Below are positions 44,669 to 55,925 of a DNA stretch of 64,000 bases, in pieces. The notes under the pieces are model-generated. The model was not told the DNA's origin. It made no database searches and was given only the letters and a program-made list of their open reading frames with translations. How positions within the stretch are numbered: position 1 is the first letter of the stretch; each line of letters opens with the position of its first letter. Both the position numbers and the translations under genes were made by a program. The DNA comes from Ochotona curzoniae (Eukaryota > Chordata > Mammalia > Lagomorpha > Ochotonidae): contig NW_024466512.1 of NCBI RefSeq assembly GCF_017591425.1, positions 16,433,001 to 16,497,000 of the forward strand, given 5' to 3'.

Positions 44669-45334
44669 CAGGTTTCTCATAGTATTCCAAGAGCATTTTG
44701 AATCTACTGTGTGCTTGGCTTCAAAATTTTTTGTGGAATGTAAATGACTCATTCTGAGGATCCCTAATGTGATCAAAGCATAGTTGATCAAGACAAAAGA
44801 GGGGAGAAAGTTGAGAGTGTGTGGCTCTGAAAAATTCTTCAATACCCCTTGCTCTGAGAGTAGATACAGAGAAATCACAGTTAGGATACTGCCTGGTTAA
44901 GATGTATTAAAAAGAAAACTTTTTAAAGAGAAAATATTGTCCTCGTCTATGATATGGACACTTGCTATGATATCTTCCCTTCTGCAAGAGGCAAATAGTT
45001 CTTTTAATTTGTTGTTGTTGTTGAAAGTTACACTTTTCATTACCTTCGTGCTTTCTTTTATACGAGCATACAATTCTGATTGGAAAGAAGACCAGCTTGT
45101 AGATATGTATAATGTTCTAATGGATATAATCACAAAGCTTGGAAGCATTTTCCTTCAGAAATTAAATGTCTTATTGTAGAGCTAATGATGGTGAGTGAAT
45201 TCTAAGGTACAGAAGACAAGTCATAATGAAAGACCTTGGAGTATCCTTTTTTCATTATCAAATATCTAGAAAAGGTCTGTGACTTATGAAGAGCAAATAA
45301 GAATTGGTTACAGCAAAGTATGCTCCTTAATTTG
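44669..45334. other. Unassigned sequence
   Basis: No gene seen. Overlapping open frames on both strands at 44897-45179 lack any recognisable motif. A (TTG)4 run lies near 45011. Confidence 0.35.
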
Positions 45335-45708
45335 TGTTAAAGATCTATTTATGGTAAAGCTGGAGTAACAGGGAGAGATGGAGGGAGGGAGGAAGGGACA
45401 GGGAGAGAGAGAAAAAGAGAGATAGACTTACACAGGGTTTTCAGTTGTGGCTCCCTCCCCAGAAGACTATAGTAGTGCTATATCAGGCCAAAGCCAGGGT
45501 GTACGAGTTTCCTCCAGGTCTCCCACAATGGTTCTAGGTCCCACTGGACTGTGGCCAGTGGATCGTCTTTTGTTGCCTTCCCATATGGTATTAGCATTTG
45601 GTCAGAAGTGGATTGTTGGAGTTTTCAACCATTGCCTATATGGATTAGCTAGCATTGTACGTGATGGCTTCACGGGGTGGCACCAGCATTCACAATGCTG
45701 GCCACAAT
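45335..45708 (-). repeat. CSINE, minus orientation, old
   Basis: 'AAAGATCTATTTATGG' tail complement, a GGGAGGGAGGAAGGGACAGGG purine tract at about 45380-45424, 'CGAGTTTCCTCCAGGTCTCCC', 'GTTGCCTTCCCATATGG' and 'CACGGGGTGGCACCAGCATTC'. The middle is rearranged or decayed. Confidence 0.7.
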
Positions 45709-45739
45709 GTTGCTTCCTGGGTTCATACTCCCAACACTC

Positions 45740-46450
45740 TGACTCTTTGACTTGTTAAATCCGTTGTTTACAGTCTATGGAGATCTTCATGTTTCCTTTA
45801 CTATATGGTGTGGAAAATGGAATATCAACACAAATGTATCCAGATTCATTCGATATTATTCTTCATCCTTTATTCTGACAGTTTCATCAAATGCCTCTAG
45901 TGTAAACACCTTAGGATGTACAATTTTTGTCTTACACTGTGAAAATTTTCATCGATTATTCCATCAGGAATTTTTCAAGTTTCGTTTTTTGCTTTTTTTC
46001 CTTTTAATATTCTCATTATGCAGTTGCTGGTATTCTTGGTATCCTACAGGTTTCTAGATTTCCATTTTTTTTTTTCACTTGTGACACAATAACTTCAATT
46101 GACCTATCTTAAACTTCAATTATTTTAACCCTACTAGGTCAGATTTTAGTTTATTGAAAAAATGTTATTACGTCTTTCACCCAGAAAATGTAACTGCTGA
46201 TCTTAAGCATCTTAACTCTCCTAGATTTTCAGTTTGGTGATGCAACTTGCTTGGACTTTGCTGCTTTAGGGTCGTGTTTTTCAGTTCTTATGACAACTGA
46301 TTGATGTGATCGTCTACATGTGTGATTCCTAAGGGCTGGTCTCGATTGATTTATTATTTTACTTCCTGCTTATGGGGCACAACATCCTTTTTGTTAGTAT
46401 TGTAATGACTAAAAATGAAATCGGAATTTTTCTTTAATAAAGACTCATAA
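45740..46450 (-). mobile_element. L1-like relic, minus orientation
   Basis: The plus strand carries 'TATTCTCATTATGCAGTTGC', 'ATCCTACAGGTTTCTAG' and 'ACTTCAATTGACCTATCTTAA', then 'TTTATTATTTTACTTCCTGC'. This resembles the complement of an L1M-type passage ('..CCCATTATGC..GTCCCAC..TTTCAATTGATCTATCTTC..'). The subfamily is not certain and the 101-codon plus frame here is spurious. Confidence 0.55.
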
Positions 46451-47337
46451 GATTATTGATAACCTAGAGGTTTTTTTTTCAGAAGTTTAAGGGAAAAAAA
46501 TATATTGGATATCTTTTAAAGTTCCTATTGTTTTTAAGGAGCAGCAAATTTTTGAATGTTATTTATTATTTTGGAAATGGTTATTCCTTTCTTCCTAATC
46601 ATTTTGAAGAACAATATGTGTTGCTTTGATGACTAGGGTTATGTACCATTTTTCTTTTCAGTATTATTTTCTGAATTTACTGTGAAGTAATTATATTAAT
46701 TCATTAATGCTTTCCTGGCTTCAAGGAAGAAAACATTCATGTACAATGAAGTATTGGATAACCATTGATTCATTAGTATGGACATTTAATTAAAGTAACA
46801 TGCTTTAATTTGGCATACAATACCAAAATATGCATGAATTATTAATTAAAGGATAAAAATACAGGTCTCCTCCTGTCATATTAGTTTCTGCTAAGCAGGT
46901 TTTTTGCTCTTAAATGCATTGTGTTGATGAGGTGGCATTCTGACATCAGTGTCCTGTTTTTTGTTAAAAGCAATAGTATGTGATGAGTAGCAGACACTTG
47001 ACCTTGAAATGTGTTGAAATCGTCCTAAGTTGGACTCTTTTCCTGTTATTCTAAGAATGTTTATAAATTTGCTTTCCAAGACTGCTGCTTATGTTTTAAA
47101 GCCCTGAATAATTTTTTTATAAACAGTTTATCAAATTACAGTATAAATACCCAAAAATCCATATAAGTGTATATATGGGTTTTTGGTATTCTGATCACAC
47201 TCATAACCAACACCCACATGAATAAGAAAATATTGCTAGTATCTGAAGAGTAATGTTTCAGTGGCTTCCACCAAAGTAGGCTTTTTTCTAAATTGCTGGA
47301 AGTCATCTGGGTGACTATTAAAATTATGGAGAATGAA
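46451..47337. other. Repeat-poor sequence with a TAAT-rich cluster
   Basis: The left part may be decayed L1. The stretch at 46690-46860 carries many TAAT/ATTA cores, including TTTAATTAAAG and ATTATTAATTAAAGG. No gene seen. Confidence 0.4.
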
Positions 47338-47622
47338 GGGCCCAGTGCAATGGCTCATTGGGTAAATTTTTACTTTGCAAGTGCCTAGATCCCCCATGGG
47401 CTCTGCTTTGTGTCACAGAAGTTCCACTTCCCACCTAGCTTCCTGCGTATGGCCTTGGAATCCTGTACTGTGTGGAAGATCTGGAAGAAACTCCTGACTT
47501 CTGGCTTTCAATCAGCTAAACTCCTATAATTGTTGCCATTTGGAGAGTGAACTAGTGGATGGAAGATCTTTGTCTCTCCCTCTTTCTATGGCTCTGTCTC
47601 TCCAATAAAAATAATTTTTTTA
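47338..47622 (+). repeat. CSINE, plus orientation
   Basis: 'GGGCCCAGTGCAATGGCTCA', 'CACTTCCCACCTAGCTTCC', 'CTGACTTCTGGCTTTCAATC', 'GTTGCCATTTGGAGAGTGAAC', 'TTTGTCTCTCCCTCTTTC' and 'TCTCCAATAAAAATAATTTT'. The flanks ATGGAGAATGAA and ATGGGGAGAATGGAA suggest a decayed target-site duplication. Confidence 0.9.
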
Positions 47623-50238
47623 ATGGGGAGAATGGAATAAGAAATTGCAATGAATTATTTCAAGGATCTCTAAGCTACAAGGTATAGTTGATACTTTGCA
47701 ATTCTAAAACAGGGCAGTATCAGTATAACATCTATCATAAAATATAATCTTGACTCTTCAGGTATCGAGGATAGATTGAATGATCGGAAAATGTGTTCAT
47801 GTTTCAAAAGCCAGTCTAGTAACTATATAACTCTAGTGTAATGAATAGAAGTGGAATCACAAGTGAATGTGCTAGTCCCAGCTTTCCATTTCTCAATAAC
47901 TTACCATGATGAGCAATTAGAGTACCTGGTATAAATAGTAAGATAAAATTATGATATGTATTGTAAAAGAAAAAAACATGGCAAGAATCATTTTTTTAAA
48001 CTTTAAGGTGATGTTTATTCTCCATATATTTGGAAGAGGATTGCTAGGAAGACAGCGAATTTGTTAGTTTAGGATGATAGTTGAAAGCAGAATTAGTGAG
48101 GCTGTATGAATAACTCTAGAACTTAATCAGCTATCAGTGTTTGATCAGATTAACGTTTATAGTGAATTATCATGGGGAATAGGTGAGCAGAATTTGGCTC
48201 TGCTTCAGAGAACAATGGTAGCGTGCCAAACCAATTGTTTCTTCCTTAAATGTGAGCTTAGGACAATTTTTTCATATTATTGATTTTAAGTCACATTTTT
48301 AGGGGATACAAATCTCAGATCTTGAGTTTCTTCATTTTAATAGATAACAAATTGTCTTATGAGTGCAGTTCAATGAAGTTGTTCTGGATTATTGATTCCC
48401 AACTCAGATGAATATAGAATTATTTGCTGAGTATATAAAAAGTGATGCTCATGTTTTAGCAAAATAATTAAATGACAGTCTGTGATGAATAATGATGGTC
48501 TTAGATGTTCAGGTAATAAAACTGCCAACATAGTTTTAACATTGATTTTATGAAGAGTCTTGGTACAGATAATATGGTAGGAGGAAGTGAAGAAAAATCT
48601 GCAAATAGCTTGAGAATGAAAAAAAAAATCAGATTCTATTCAAAATAGAAATCATGACATCATGGTTCTTTTGGGAAACTGTAAGGCTGATGCCAGCATT
48701 AATCTTGTCGAATTTAGAATGTCTAATATCTGAATGTGGACAACCTGAGGAATTTTTGGGTCAATTCACTCCATGAATATCTATTGAGTGTCTAGTACAT
48801 GATCCCCTGGTGGGGTTTGTAGTTTTATATAACCAGAAAAATACAATAATCTACAGAATTCATCACTTCTTGGGAAAGAATAGTTATGGTTATAAAAGGT
48901 TTTTGGCAGAGAGCTTCTATTTTTTTCTAAGAGTATCAATATATATTTCATAAAATAAATCTTTATAGACTGTGTGCTCTCTAAATTCAGGTGAAAAGTC
49001 ATCTCTGGTTTGTACAGCCTGATATTTAGATATTTTTGTGTTTCCTTTGTGTCACACTATGGTAGGCAACAAATACAGGCGAAATATTCAAAAGTTGCAA
49101 TGACCCTTTCAAATAAAACATATTATTTTTGAGGTTTATAGACTGTAAATGCTAGGAGAAAAGCATGAAAAACCTGAGGTATAGATTAGTTCTTAGCAGA
49201 GAAGTGGTGCTTAGCTTTCTTTATAGTCTGAGATATTGGTGATGGAAAGAAACTGACAATAATAAAACAGATCCCTCATAGATAACAGAGGTACTAGGAC
49301 ATTATACAGAATGGCAAATGACATTGACTTCTAAAACTCTATCTCTCATGATGCCCCCAGTTCAATGAGATGCCTAGTCTTTTAAGGCAGAATATAGTAA
49401 TATAGTGAGCCATCATTTAGAAAATCTGATTTTTTATGAACATGATTGATAATAATGTTTTCCTTAAATTTTGTGAAATCACATTTGCTATTGGTCCTTT
49501 GTTGCAGATGTGGATGTAGAATCAACAACACAGCTAAGTAGATTAAGAATACAAGATGCTTGAGACATTGTATACTTGGATGTCTTCCTTGTAGCACATG
49601 TTCCATTTTTAGCAATACTTTCACGTTTTAGTTTTCACTGATGGTATGCTGATAGAATTTGTGGAAATCTTTTCTACATGGTTGAAGCAGGTGTCAGACA
49701 TTCTGTCCAGTTCCCATGTTGAGAAAATATTTAATCTCTCAGTTCTGTGTTTTCAGAATGACTAAGGAAACCATGGGAAAATCCAATTGAGGGCCACATG
49801 TTAGCATGATATTCACCAATAGTAACATTTTAAAAATCTATATTGTTCTCTGAGCAAAAAGCAAAGATATTTCCAAGAAAGAATCTCCAAAGCTTTCCTA
49901 TGGTATCTGTGTACAAATGAATACAACTTGATATTGTGACTTTTCAATCATCAGGTTAAAAATGACAGTAAGATTATAGCTACCCCAGACTGAATGTATT
50001 TCACAAGATCTGTGGGAAATGAGTACAAATCTTCATGTCCTATGTTGTTAGAGGCACGAAGCATTGTCTTGTTACCCAAGAATTCCATAGTCACTCTCAG
50101 TGTAGAACGCTCAGGGTTATCGTCCCTCTGTTTTTCTGTAGAACACTTGCCAGGTTTGAGGACACCTTTGATGGTCACTCTCAGATGATCTGTAAAAACT
50201 AATAATGAGATCATAGCCTGAAACTTTACTTTTATATT
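47623..50238. other. Long unassigned stretch, no gene seen
   Basis: About 2.6 kb of AT-rich DNA. A short passage near 48775-48815 resembles the common old 'TATTTATTGAGCACCTACTA' repeat motif but is too short to call. Open frames on the minus strand (48781-49002, 49382-49624) have no recognisable domain. Confidence 0.4.
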
Positions 50239-50239
50239 G

Positions 50240-50402
50240 AAGATTGAAAATGTATTACACACAGAGGGCTTAGTAAAGTGTCTGTGTATGCTTCATGTGT
50301 AACTTCATTGAATCCCACCCACAATCTTACAAAATCCTCTAGGTCACAGGCAACCCCAAAAGTAGAGAGCTGGGATGCACACCAAAGAGGTTGTGATCTT
50401 AA
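50240..50402 (-). repeat. MIR SINE, minus orientation
   Basis: 'GTAACTTCATTGAATCCCACCC', 'CAATCTTACAAAATCCTCTAG', 'GTCACAGGCAACCCCAAAAG' and 'GTTGTGATCTTAACCTCCATG' follow the complement of MIR to its head. Confidence 0.62.
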
Positions 50403-52178
50403 CCTCCATGACTTTTACTATCTGTCAGTTCTGATAGGAGCTGTCAGGAGTGGAGAAACCATATCCATTCCACACACATCTTCATTTTTGAAAGCAACAC
50501 AGTTCTTATCACACAGCTGCAAGTGCATGCGGTGTTCCTCACAAACCATTATCGACTCTGCTCTTCTCTGGCGAACTGACTTAAAGTGACACTTACAGAC
50601 AGAAAGATGCAATGAAGAGTGCTTTGAAACCACCAACATTTTATCTTGCTCTCAGCTTCCTCTTGGAATAATGACTCACTTTCACACTAGTGCCAGGGGA
50701 TAAGGGAGATTTTATGTTGCCATATGTCTGAGTAATTTCTCCTTGGACTCAAAAAAAAGAGTCAGATCTTTATCATGGCTTTCAGAACCAACAATTGCTT
50801 TGCCTACTTTAACCTTTCAGTCTAATCCTGGGGACTTCTCTTTATACAAATAACAGAATTTTATCTGAGTATTCTGGGCCATGAGGTCTCAGGTAGCATT
50901 CTAAAGAATTATTAGACCTTGAAAGACTATTAGAGAGGAAGAGGAAAAACATATTTGTTGAATGTGATTATTTATTTAACTTGAAATCCAGCTTTTTCAG
51001 AACTCAGTCACCTATTTAAATTCTGAATAGTGATTTAATATTATCTAACATAAAAGTACCATGAACTAGGAATTTTTAGCATTTTAATAATATAGAGACT
51101 TGAAGACCAAGGCTAATGTTATTTGAGTATTACAAAGAAGATTGTTCTCTTGATCTTACTGAATGAGAAGTAGAATTGACTTAAACATCATTTTTATTTT
51201 GCTGCTCTAAAATACAAATCTATATTCTAGCAAGTATATATCTAGCCATAATGATAATATAAATTATGAAGTATTTATAATGGCATTATTAATCCAGGTG
51301 ACATAGGGGATATTACTCAAACATTTAGTACATTATGATTACAATTCCAATTGCTGCTTTCTGATGATGTTGCCAGCATAAGCACACCTTTCATTAATAA
51401 TGATTGCCTTTTACCTGGAGATTTTTTTATTTCTATTTTGAAAGGTATATAGGGATTGCTTTCAACATCTTTTAAAAGGTGGACATCTAAGTTACAGTAT
51501 TTTTTGACAACCATTCAGACATACTATTTTTCTGTGTGATTTTTTTATATCCCTGCTATTTCTTATAAAAACATGACTACCTCATGACAGAATATAACTA
51601 AGAACTTATAACTTATTCTTTCAGGTGAATTTTATAAAATTTTCAGCGACTTCCCTAGTCATTTGGTATTTCAATGAAAGGGCAGGCTGTGCCAGTGAAC
51701 TCTTAGTTTCAGGGAAATCTGCAGGCTGTGAGCACAGGTATTGCCTCAGTTGAAACACACTAGGTACTTCTGCTACCTAGACTGCTGAAGTGGTGTTTAC
51801 TTACTTTTGGTTCCTTTGTTTTCAAAGCATATTTTCTTGGTTAGTTTTCCTTTGTTGTGTCAGAAATACCATTCGTTGCATGTTTCTCACAGTATCTGTT
51901 ATCAACTTGTCTTAAAAAGCATTTTCTTTTTTTAACTACCTTATTGGAAAACTCATGAAAATCATCTATGTAATTTCTTAATTTTAATATGGATATTTTA
52001 CTAAGAAGTAGATATAGAATAACAGATTAACAACACAACATGATTACTACCATAGGGTGCATGATTTTGCTGGAATGACACCTCTTAATTAAACCATTAA
52101 ATAAAATCAGTGGACAATTATTAAATACTCTATAATAAAGCAGAAGTCAGGAAACATTTCCTGTACAACCACATTGTG
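50403..52178. other. Long unassigned stretch, no gene seen
   Basis: About 1.8 kb. The part at about 51230-51330 is faintly like L1 ORF2 ('AAGTATTTATAATGGCATTAT') but uncalled. No coding evidence. Confidence 0.35.
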
Positions 52179-52179
52179 A

Positions 52180-52300
52180 ATACTCAAGGCTTTGGGATCT
52201 AGTTACCGTTATGAGTACTGAACCAGTTGATAGAAAAACCTCATTCTCCTTCTCTCTCTCTTACTCTGCAAGTCTTAAACTATGTTTAGGCTGAAGAAAA
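52180..52300 (+). repeat. CSINE 3' fragment, plus orientation
   Basis: 'CTCAAGGCTTTGGGATCTAG', 'TACTGAACCAGTTGATAGAA' and 'TTCTCCTTCTCTCTCTCTTAC' with 'TCTGCAAGTC' are the right half of a CSINE with the middle deleted. Confidence 0.6.
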
Positions 52301-52461
52301 AAAAATTATGTTACACATTTAAATTTTTCTGTTACATAATGTTTCATAATAGAGCATAGCATATTTTCAAATAATTTGTTAGTTCAGTTGAAATGTCTAT
52401 TTTCTTATTGCTCAGGGTTTTTCCCTTTGGTTTTTATTTGTTATTTTATTTTGTTTTTGGT

Positions 52462-52615
52462 TTAGATTTATTTTTATTTGGAATGTAGTATTAATAGGAA
52501 GAAGGCAATGCAGAGGTCAAGAGATATCTTCCATTTGCTGGTTCACTCCCCAAGCAACAGCAGCAGCTGGTGCTGGGACAATCCAAAACCAAGAGCTTCA
52601 TCTGTGTCTTCTACA
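52462..52615 (-). repeat. CSINE, minus orientation, left part of a split copy
   Basis: 'TAGATTTATTTTTATTTGGAA', 'TATCTTCCATTTGCTGG', 'TTCACTCCCCAAGCAACAGC', 'GAGCTTCATCTGTGTCTTC' and 'TACATG', where the reversed CSINE breaks off. The remainder appears at about 53021-53150. Confidence 0.85.
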
Positions 52616-53020
52616 TGTGGCAGCCATTTGCCTCTCTTCCTTGCACCAACGGAGTAGTGAATTAAAGTTCAGTGAGGCAAAGTTAGATATAATAAAGCCA
52701 AGTTTACTTAAGTATCATTTTAATGGGGAACCAGGCTAGTCAGAAAATGTGGGCGCCTTTTCTTGATGCATTGGGGTATTTATCAGTACAGCCTGAGGGT
52801 GTTAACTAGTGCTTTGGCTATAATACTCAACACAGGCATTTGTAATTGTAAAAAAGCAAGATCATTCTAATGTAAAACTGGTCTACTTGTGCAGGTGCCA
52901 TGAATTGAACTCTGGTTTGGCGGAGTTTAGTTAAATCAGAAATTAAAACACAAAGTAGTTAGTCTTGAGTTGGTCAGAAGGTGAATAGGATCACTGAAGA
53001 TGCTTGCATTCCTTCTAGGA
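52616..53020 (-). mobile_element. Probable solitary LTR inserted into a CSINE, minus orientation
   Basis: This segment of about 400 bp separates the two halves of one CSINE. On the minus strand it has an LTR plan: a long U3-like part, a TATA-like GATAAATACCCC (52773-52784), the polyadenylation variant ATTAAA (52720-52725) about 55 bp further on, and a short U5-like end near TGGCTGCCA. No retroviral genes adjoin it. Exact ends and a target-site duplication could not be fixed. Part of the CSINE ('GTGCAGGGTCCC..') appears lost or altered at the junction. Confidence 0.6.
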
Positions 53021-53150
53021 ACTCCTTCTGGACCTACTGCTGCGTTCCCAGGAGCTTTGGCAGGAAGCTGGGTTAGAAAGAGAGACATCAGGACTAGAAT
53101 TGGCACTCAGATACCACATACTGCCACAAAGAACAGGGTTTAACTGGCTT
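53021..53150 (-). repeat. CSINE, minus orientation, right part of the split copy
   Basis: 'CTACTGCTGCGTTCCCAGG', 'GGCAGGAAGCTGGGTTAGAAA', 'ACATCAGGACTAGAATTGGC' and 'ACTCAGATACCACATACTGCC' resume the reversed CSINE where the left part stopped. Confidence 0.82.
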
Positions 53151-53439
53151 TGCTGTTCAGTAACACCTCTTCATTATCAGTTGGTAGACTTGCCTTTTTA
53201 AGTTATTCAAAATGCATATTAAGAATACCTGTATCAAAGCCAGGTCTCAGTGCATGTAGCTATTATGAGCTGATTAAATGTTTCCCATCATTTCTCTTAG
53301 TAATGTGTTTCAAGCAACAGAGGCTGATTCTGGGGGTTGGAGGTGCAAAATGAGAGTTGCACAACCAACCAATTGAGTTCCAAAGAGAAGTGGGGTCCAT
53401 TGCCCTAACAGTGTCCACGAAACATTTAGAGTTCCATTT
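53151..53439. other. Unassigned sequence
   Basis: AT-balanced interval between the split CSINE and the GC-richer block. Nothing recognised. Confidence 0.3.
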
Positions 53440-54190
53440 CATGTATGAATTCAGTTCTGTTCAGCATTGTCTTCATGCATTCCAGTAGTCCCAGCCAGGA
53501 GGCTGCCACCTGTCTGACTACCTATGTATGCCCCACAGTGACCCAGTTTGCTGGAGCTGGGATCCCAAGTTCTAGCCCCACCACTGCCAGTGGAGGGACA
53601 TGCAGAACCACCTCACTTCTGGAACCCTCTCTGGCTCCAGTAGTGGGAAAAGTGACACAGGTTGCTACTTGGCAGTCAGGTTGAGGATGCTCCTTACCCA
53701 GAAGTATTCTTGGTACTGAGGATCTTAGAACCCTATGGTGGCGCCCCCTGCTGATGCCCTGTGCTCCTGGACCCTGACCAGGGAATTTTTCTCTCTTGCC
53801 ACTGCCTTGCTGTCTCAGCAGGACTCACTTGTTGGTGCTGTCCAAGGTAGCCGCAGGAGACTTAACAGAAGGAGGATCTGGAGAGAGTGAGAAGGGAAGA
53901 AGCAAGAAGCAGCTTCACTTAGAGCATTCCTGGTGGGAGGGCATGGGATACTGAGTTCTCAGGGAAGATGTGTTCATACCCAGCCACATCCAGAGGTTGT
54001 GCCAGAGTTGAGGTAATTTCACATAGTCCAGTGATCTGGGCAGCATAGTAGAACTTGAAGAAATTATGTGGTGACTGGGTGACGTTTCCAAGGAGGGGTA
54101 GATGGGCCTGTGGACTTGGGTCCTGCAATAAACTTTTGCTCTGTCCCTCCTGAAGAATCCTGCTTCATGCTCAGCTCCTGACTAGTTTTT
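53440..54190 (+). mobile_element. GC-richer LTR-like block
   Basis: About 750 bp with higher GC than its surroundings. It has a retroviral-LTR-like right end: AATAAA at 54127-54132, then 'CTTTTGCTCTGTCCCTCCTG' and 'AAGAATCCTGCTTCATGCTC', resembling an R-U5 boundary. A CTCF-type site lies at 53738-53756. No TG..CA boundaries or duplication were established, so it may be another GC-rich relic. The short open frames inside have no recognisable motif. Confidence 0.4.
53738..53756 (-). promoter_or_regulatory. CTCF-type binding motif
   Basis: The plus strand reads TGGCGCCCCCTGCTG (53739-53753). Its complement CAGCAGGGGGCGCCA fits the CTCF core consensus CCASYAGRGGGCGC except at the first base of the core. 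Motif match only; occupancy is not shown. Confidence 0.6.
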
Positions 54191-54398
54191 CCCCTGAAAG
54201 AATCACTAATTTCTGTTCCATTGGGCACAGCATAAAGGGCTGAAACAAAACCAGAGGGAAGAGGTCAAGTGTCTGGGATTCAGGAACGACAGTCTGAGTT
54301 TCACACCTTTGGTTTCAAGCACTTTTTAAAATTTCATCCTTGGGTTTTGTTTTTCTTTTTAGATTCTTAACGTGCTGCACAGGACCTTCTAACTAGAA

Positions 54399-54482
54399 GT
54401 CTCTCTCACTCTCTCTCCTGCGCTCTCCTGCGCTCGCTCTCTCTGTGTATATGTGTGTGTGAGAGAGAGAGAAAGAGAGAGA
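54399..54482. repeat. CT/GT/GA composite simple repeat with self-complementarity
   Basis: A CT-rich tract with two CTCTCCTGCG units (54411-54430) passes through GTGTATATGTGTGTGT into GAGAGAGAGAGAAAGAGAGAGA. The CT and GA arms can pair as a long imperfect hairpin. Confidence 0.9.
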
Positions 54483-54486
54483 CACC

Positions 54487-54929
54487 ATGAAAGTTCTTGG
54501 GTTGATCAGATAATCCTCTAGCAAAGCATTGTTCTCTCTAGTGCCTGACCTCTGAAGGAAGACTTAACCTTTGCTTTAGAAAGGAGAAAAAAATCACTAG
54601 ATTACAGGAGATTGACCTTCCAGTGTGAGCAGGGAATTGTGCTACAAACAGAGCAGGCGGTTGATAGTGAAAGCTGAGACCATCAGCTCTTCCCCTCAGT
54701 GAAGATTTAGGGTTTCCGGAGTGCTCTGCGTGTCTGGATTTGGAGGGATCTCCTCTAGATTCAGGTAAGCTTGGGCATTTCCCACAGAAGAAGGAGGCTG
54801 CATTTAAAACCCAGCTCAAAACCATTTAACATTGTGAAAAAGTCCAGAGTGACATAACGCAGGCAAGAGATTCTGCAAACCATGGATGGCTTGAAAGTGG
54901 AAATTCAGTTAACTAATAAAAAATTTTAT
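54487..54929. other. Unassigned sequence
   Basis: No gene. A 95-codon minus frame at 54538-54825 has no recognisable motif. Confidence 0.35.
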
Positions 54930-55096
54930 TGTATTTCATATGGGACCCAAAGGCTTGGGCCCTCCTTAGGCCTCTCCAGGCCATGAGCAGGAACGTGATT
55001 TCTGAAATAGAGCTACTTGGACTCAAACCAGTACTCATATGGGATGCTAACACCTTAGGTGGGAGCTTAACTTGCAATGCATGGTGCTGGTTCCTG
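54930..55096 (-). repeat. CSINE 5' half, minus orientation, old
   Basis: 'CCCAAAGGCTTGGGCCCTCC', 'TCTCCAGGCCATGAGCAGG', 'GGACTCAAACCAGTACTC', 'ATATGGGATGCTAACACC' and 'GCATGGTGCTGGTTCC' give the reversed older CSINE. Its 3' part is missing. Confidence 0.72.
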
Positions 55097-55560
55097 TTAC
55101 TTCCATGAATATTTAAGAATAGTCACCTTATCTTATAAACTCCCTTTGCTCACAGATGTAGATTAACTAAGACAAATCATTATCGAGAGTTCAGTATTGA
55201 TGCTCATGACATGGAAACAGATCCAGAATCACCACCTTCAAGCCTTCATTATGTTATAGTGGTCAACATGTTCAAATAAATTAAGCAACATTTCCTTCCT
55301 CTTACCTTAGATCTAACCCTTAGTGATTTTCATGCCCTTCACTTTTTAATCAAACATTTGCATCTCGCCAAACTGACGTAATAAACTTGCTACTTTAAAT
55401 AACTCCTGTTAGCAGAATCTTTTTTCCAGTTGAGCATGAATTCTTGTTTTAAGAAGGAAAATCTGCAAGTGTAAAAATGTTTTGTGGCTGTGAATTACTA
55501 TTCAGACGCAAGCATTAGAAGTCATTTTTTCTAGTTTATTTCTTGAAACAATAGAAAGAG
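55097..55560. other. Unassigned sequence
   Basis: AT-rich; no gene or repeat recognised. Confidence 0.35.
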
Positions 55561-55562
55561 AG

Positions 55563-55922
55563 GAAGGCTGTTTGGCACAGTGATCAAGATTCTGTTTGAC
55601 TTGCACATCTCCTATCACAGTGCTTGAGTTTAAGTCTCAGATCCTCCTTTGTTTCTGGCTTCTTGCTAATGGGTAGTTTGGAATAGGTGATGGCCTAATA
55701 CTTGAGTCCCTGTTGCCCATATGGGAGACCTCTGTTGGGTTCCAGTCTCATGACTTCAGTGGGCCAGGTCCTATTTCCCCACCCACCTTCCCTTCTCTCC
55801 CTTCTTTCCTCCCTCTGCCACTCCCTCCCTCTCCCCTTCCATCGTTTTCTCCTCTCTCTCTCACCTCTCTTCTTTGTTTTTCTTCTTTCTCTCTTTCTAA
55901 TATTTAATATAAAAAGTAAAAT
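55563..55922 (+). repeat. CSINE, plus orientation, with expanded pyrimidine tract
   Basis: 'GGCTGTTTGGCACAGTGATC', 'TGCACATCTCCTATCACAG', 'TTGCCCATATGGGAGACC' and 'GACTTCAGTGGGCC', then an unusually long pyrimidine tract at about 55786-55900 before 'TTTAATATAAAAAGTAAAATC'. The overlapping frames in the tract are artefacts. Confidence 0.75.
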
Positions 55923-55925
55923 CAT

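Noticed and set aside
48775..48815. Phrase resembling 'TATTTATTGAGCACCTACTA'
   Set aside because: Too short, with no continuing similarity.
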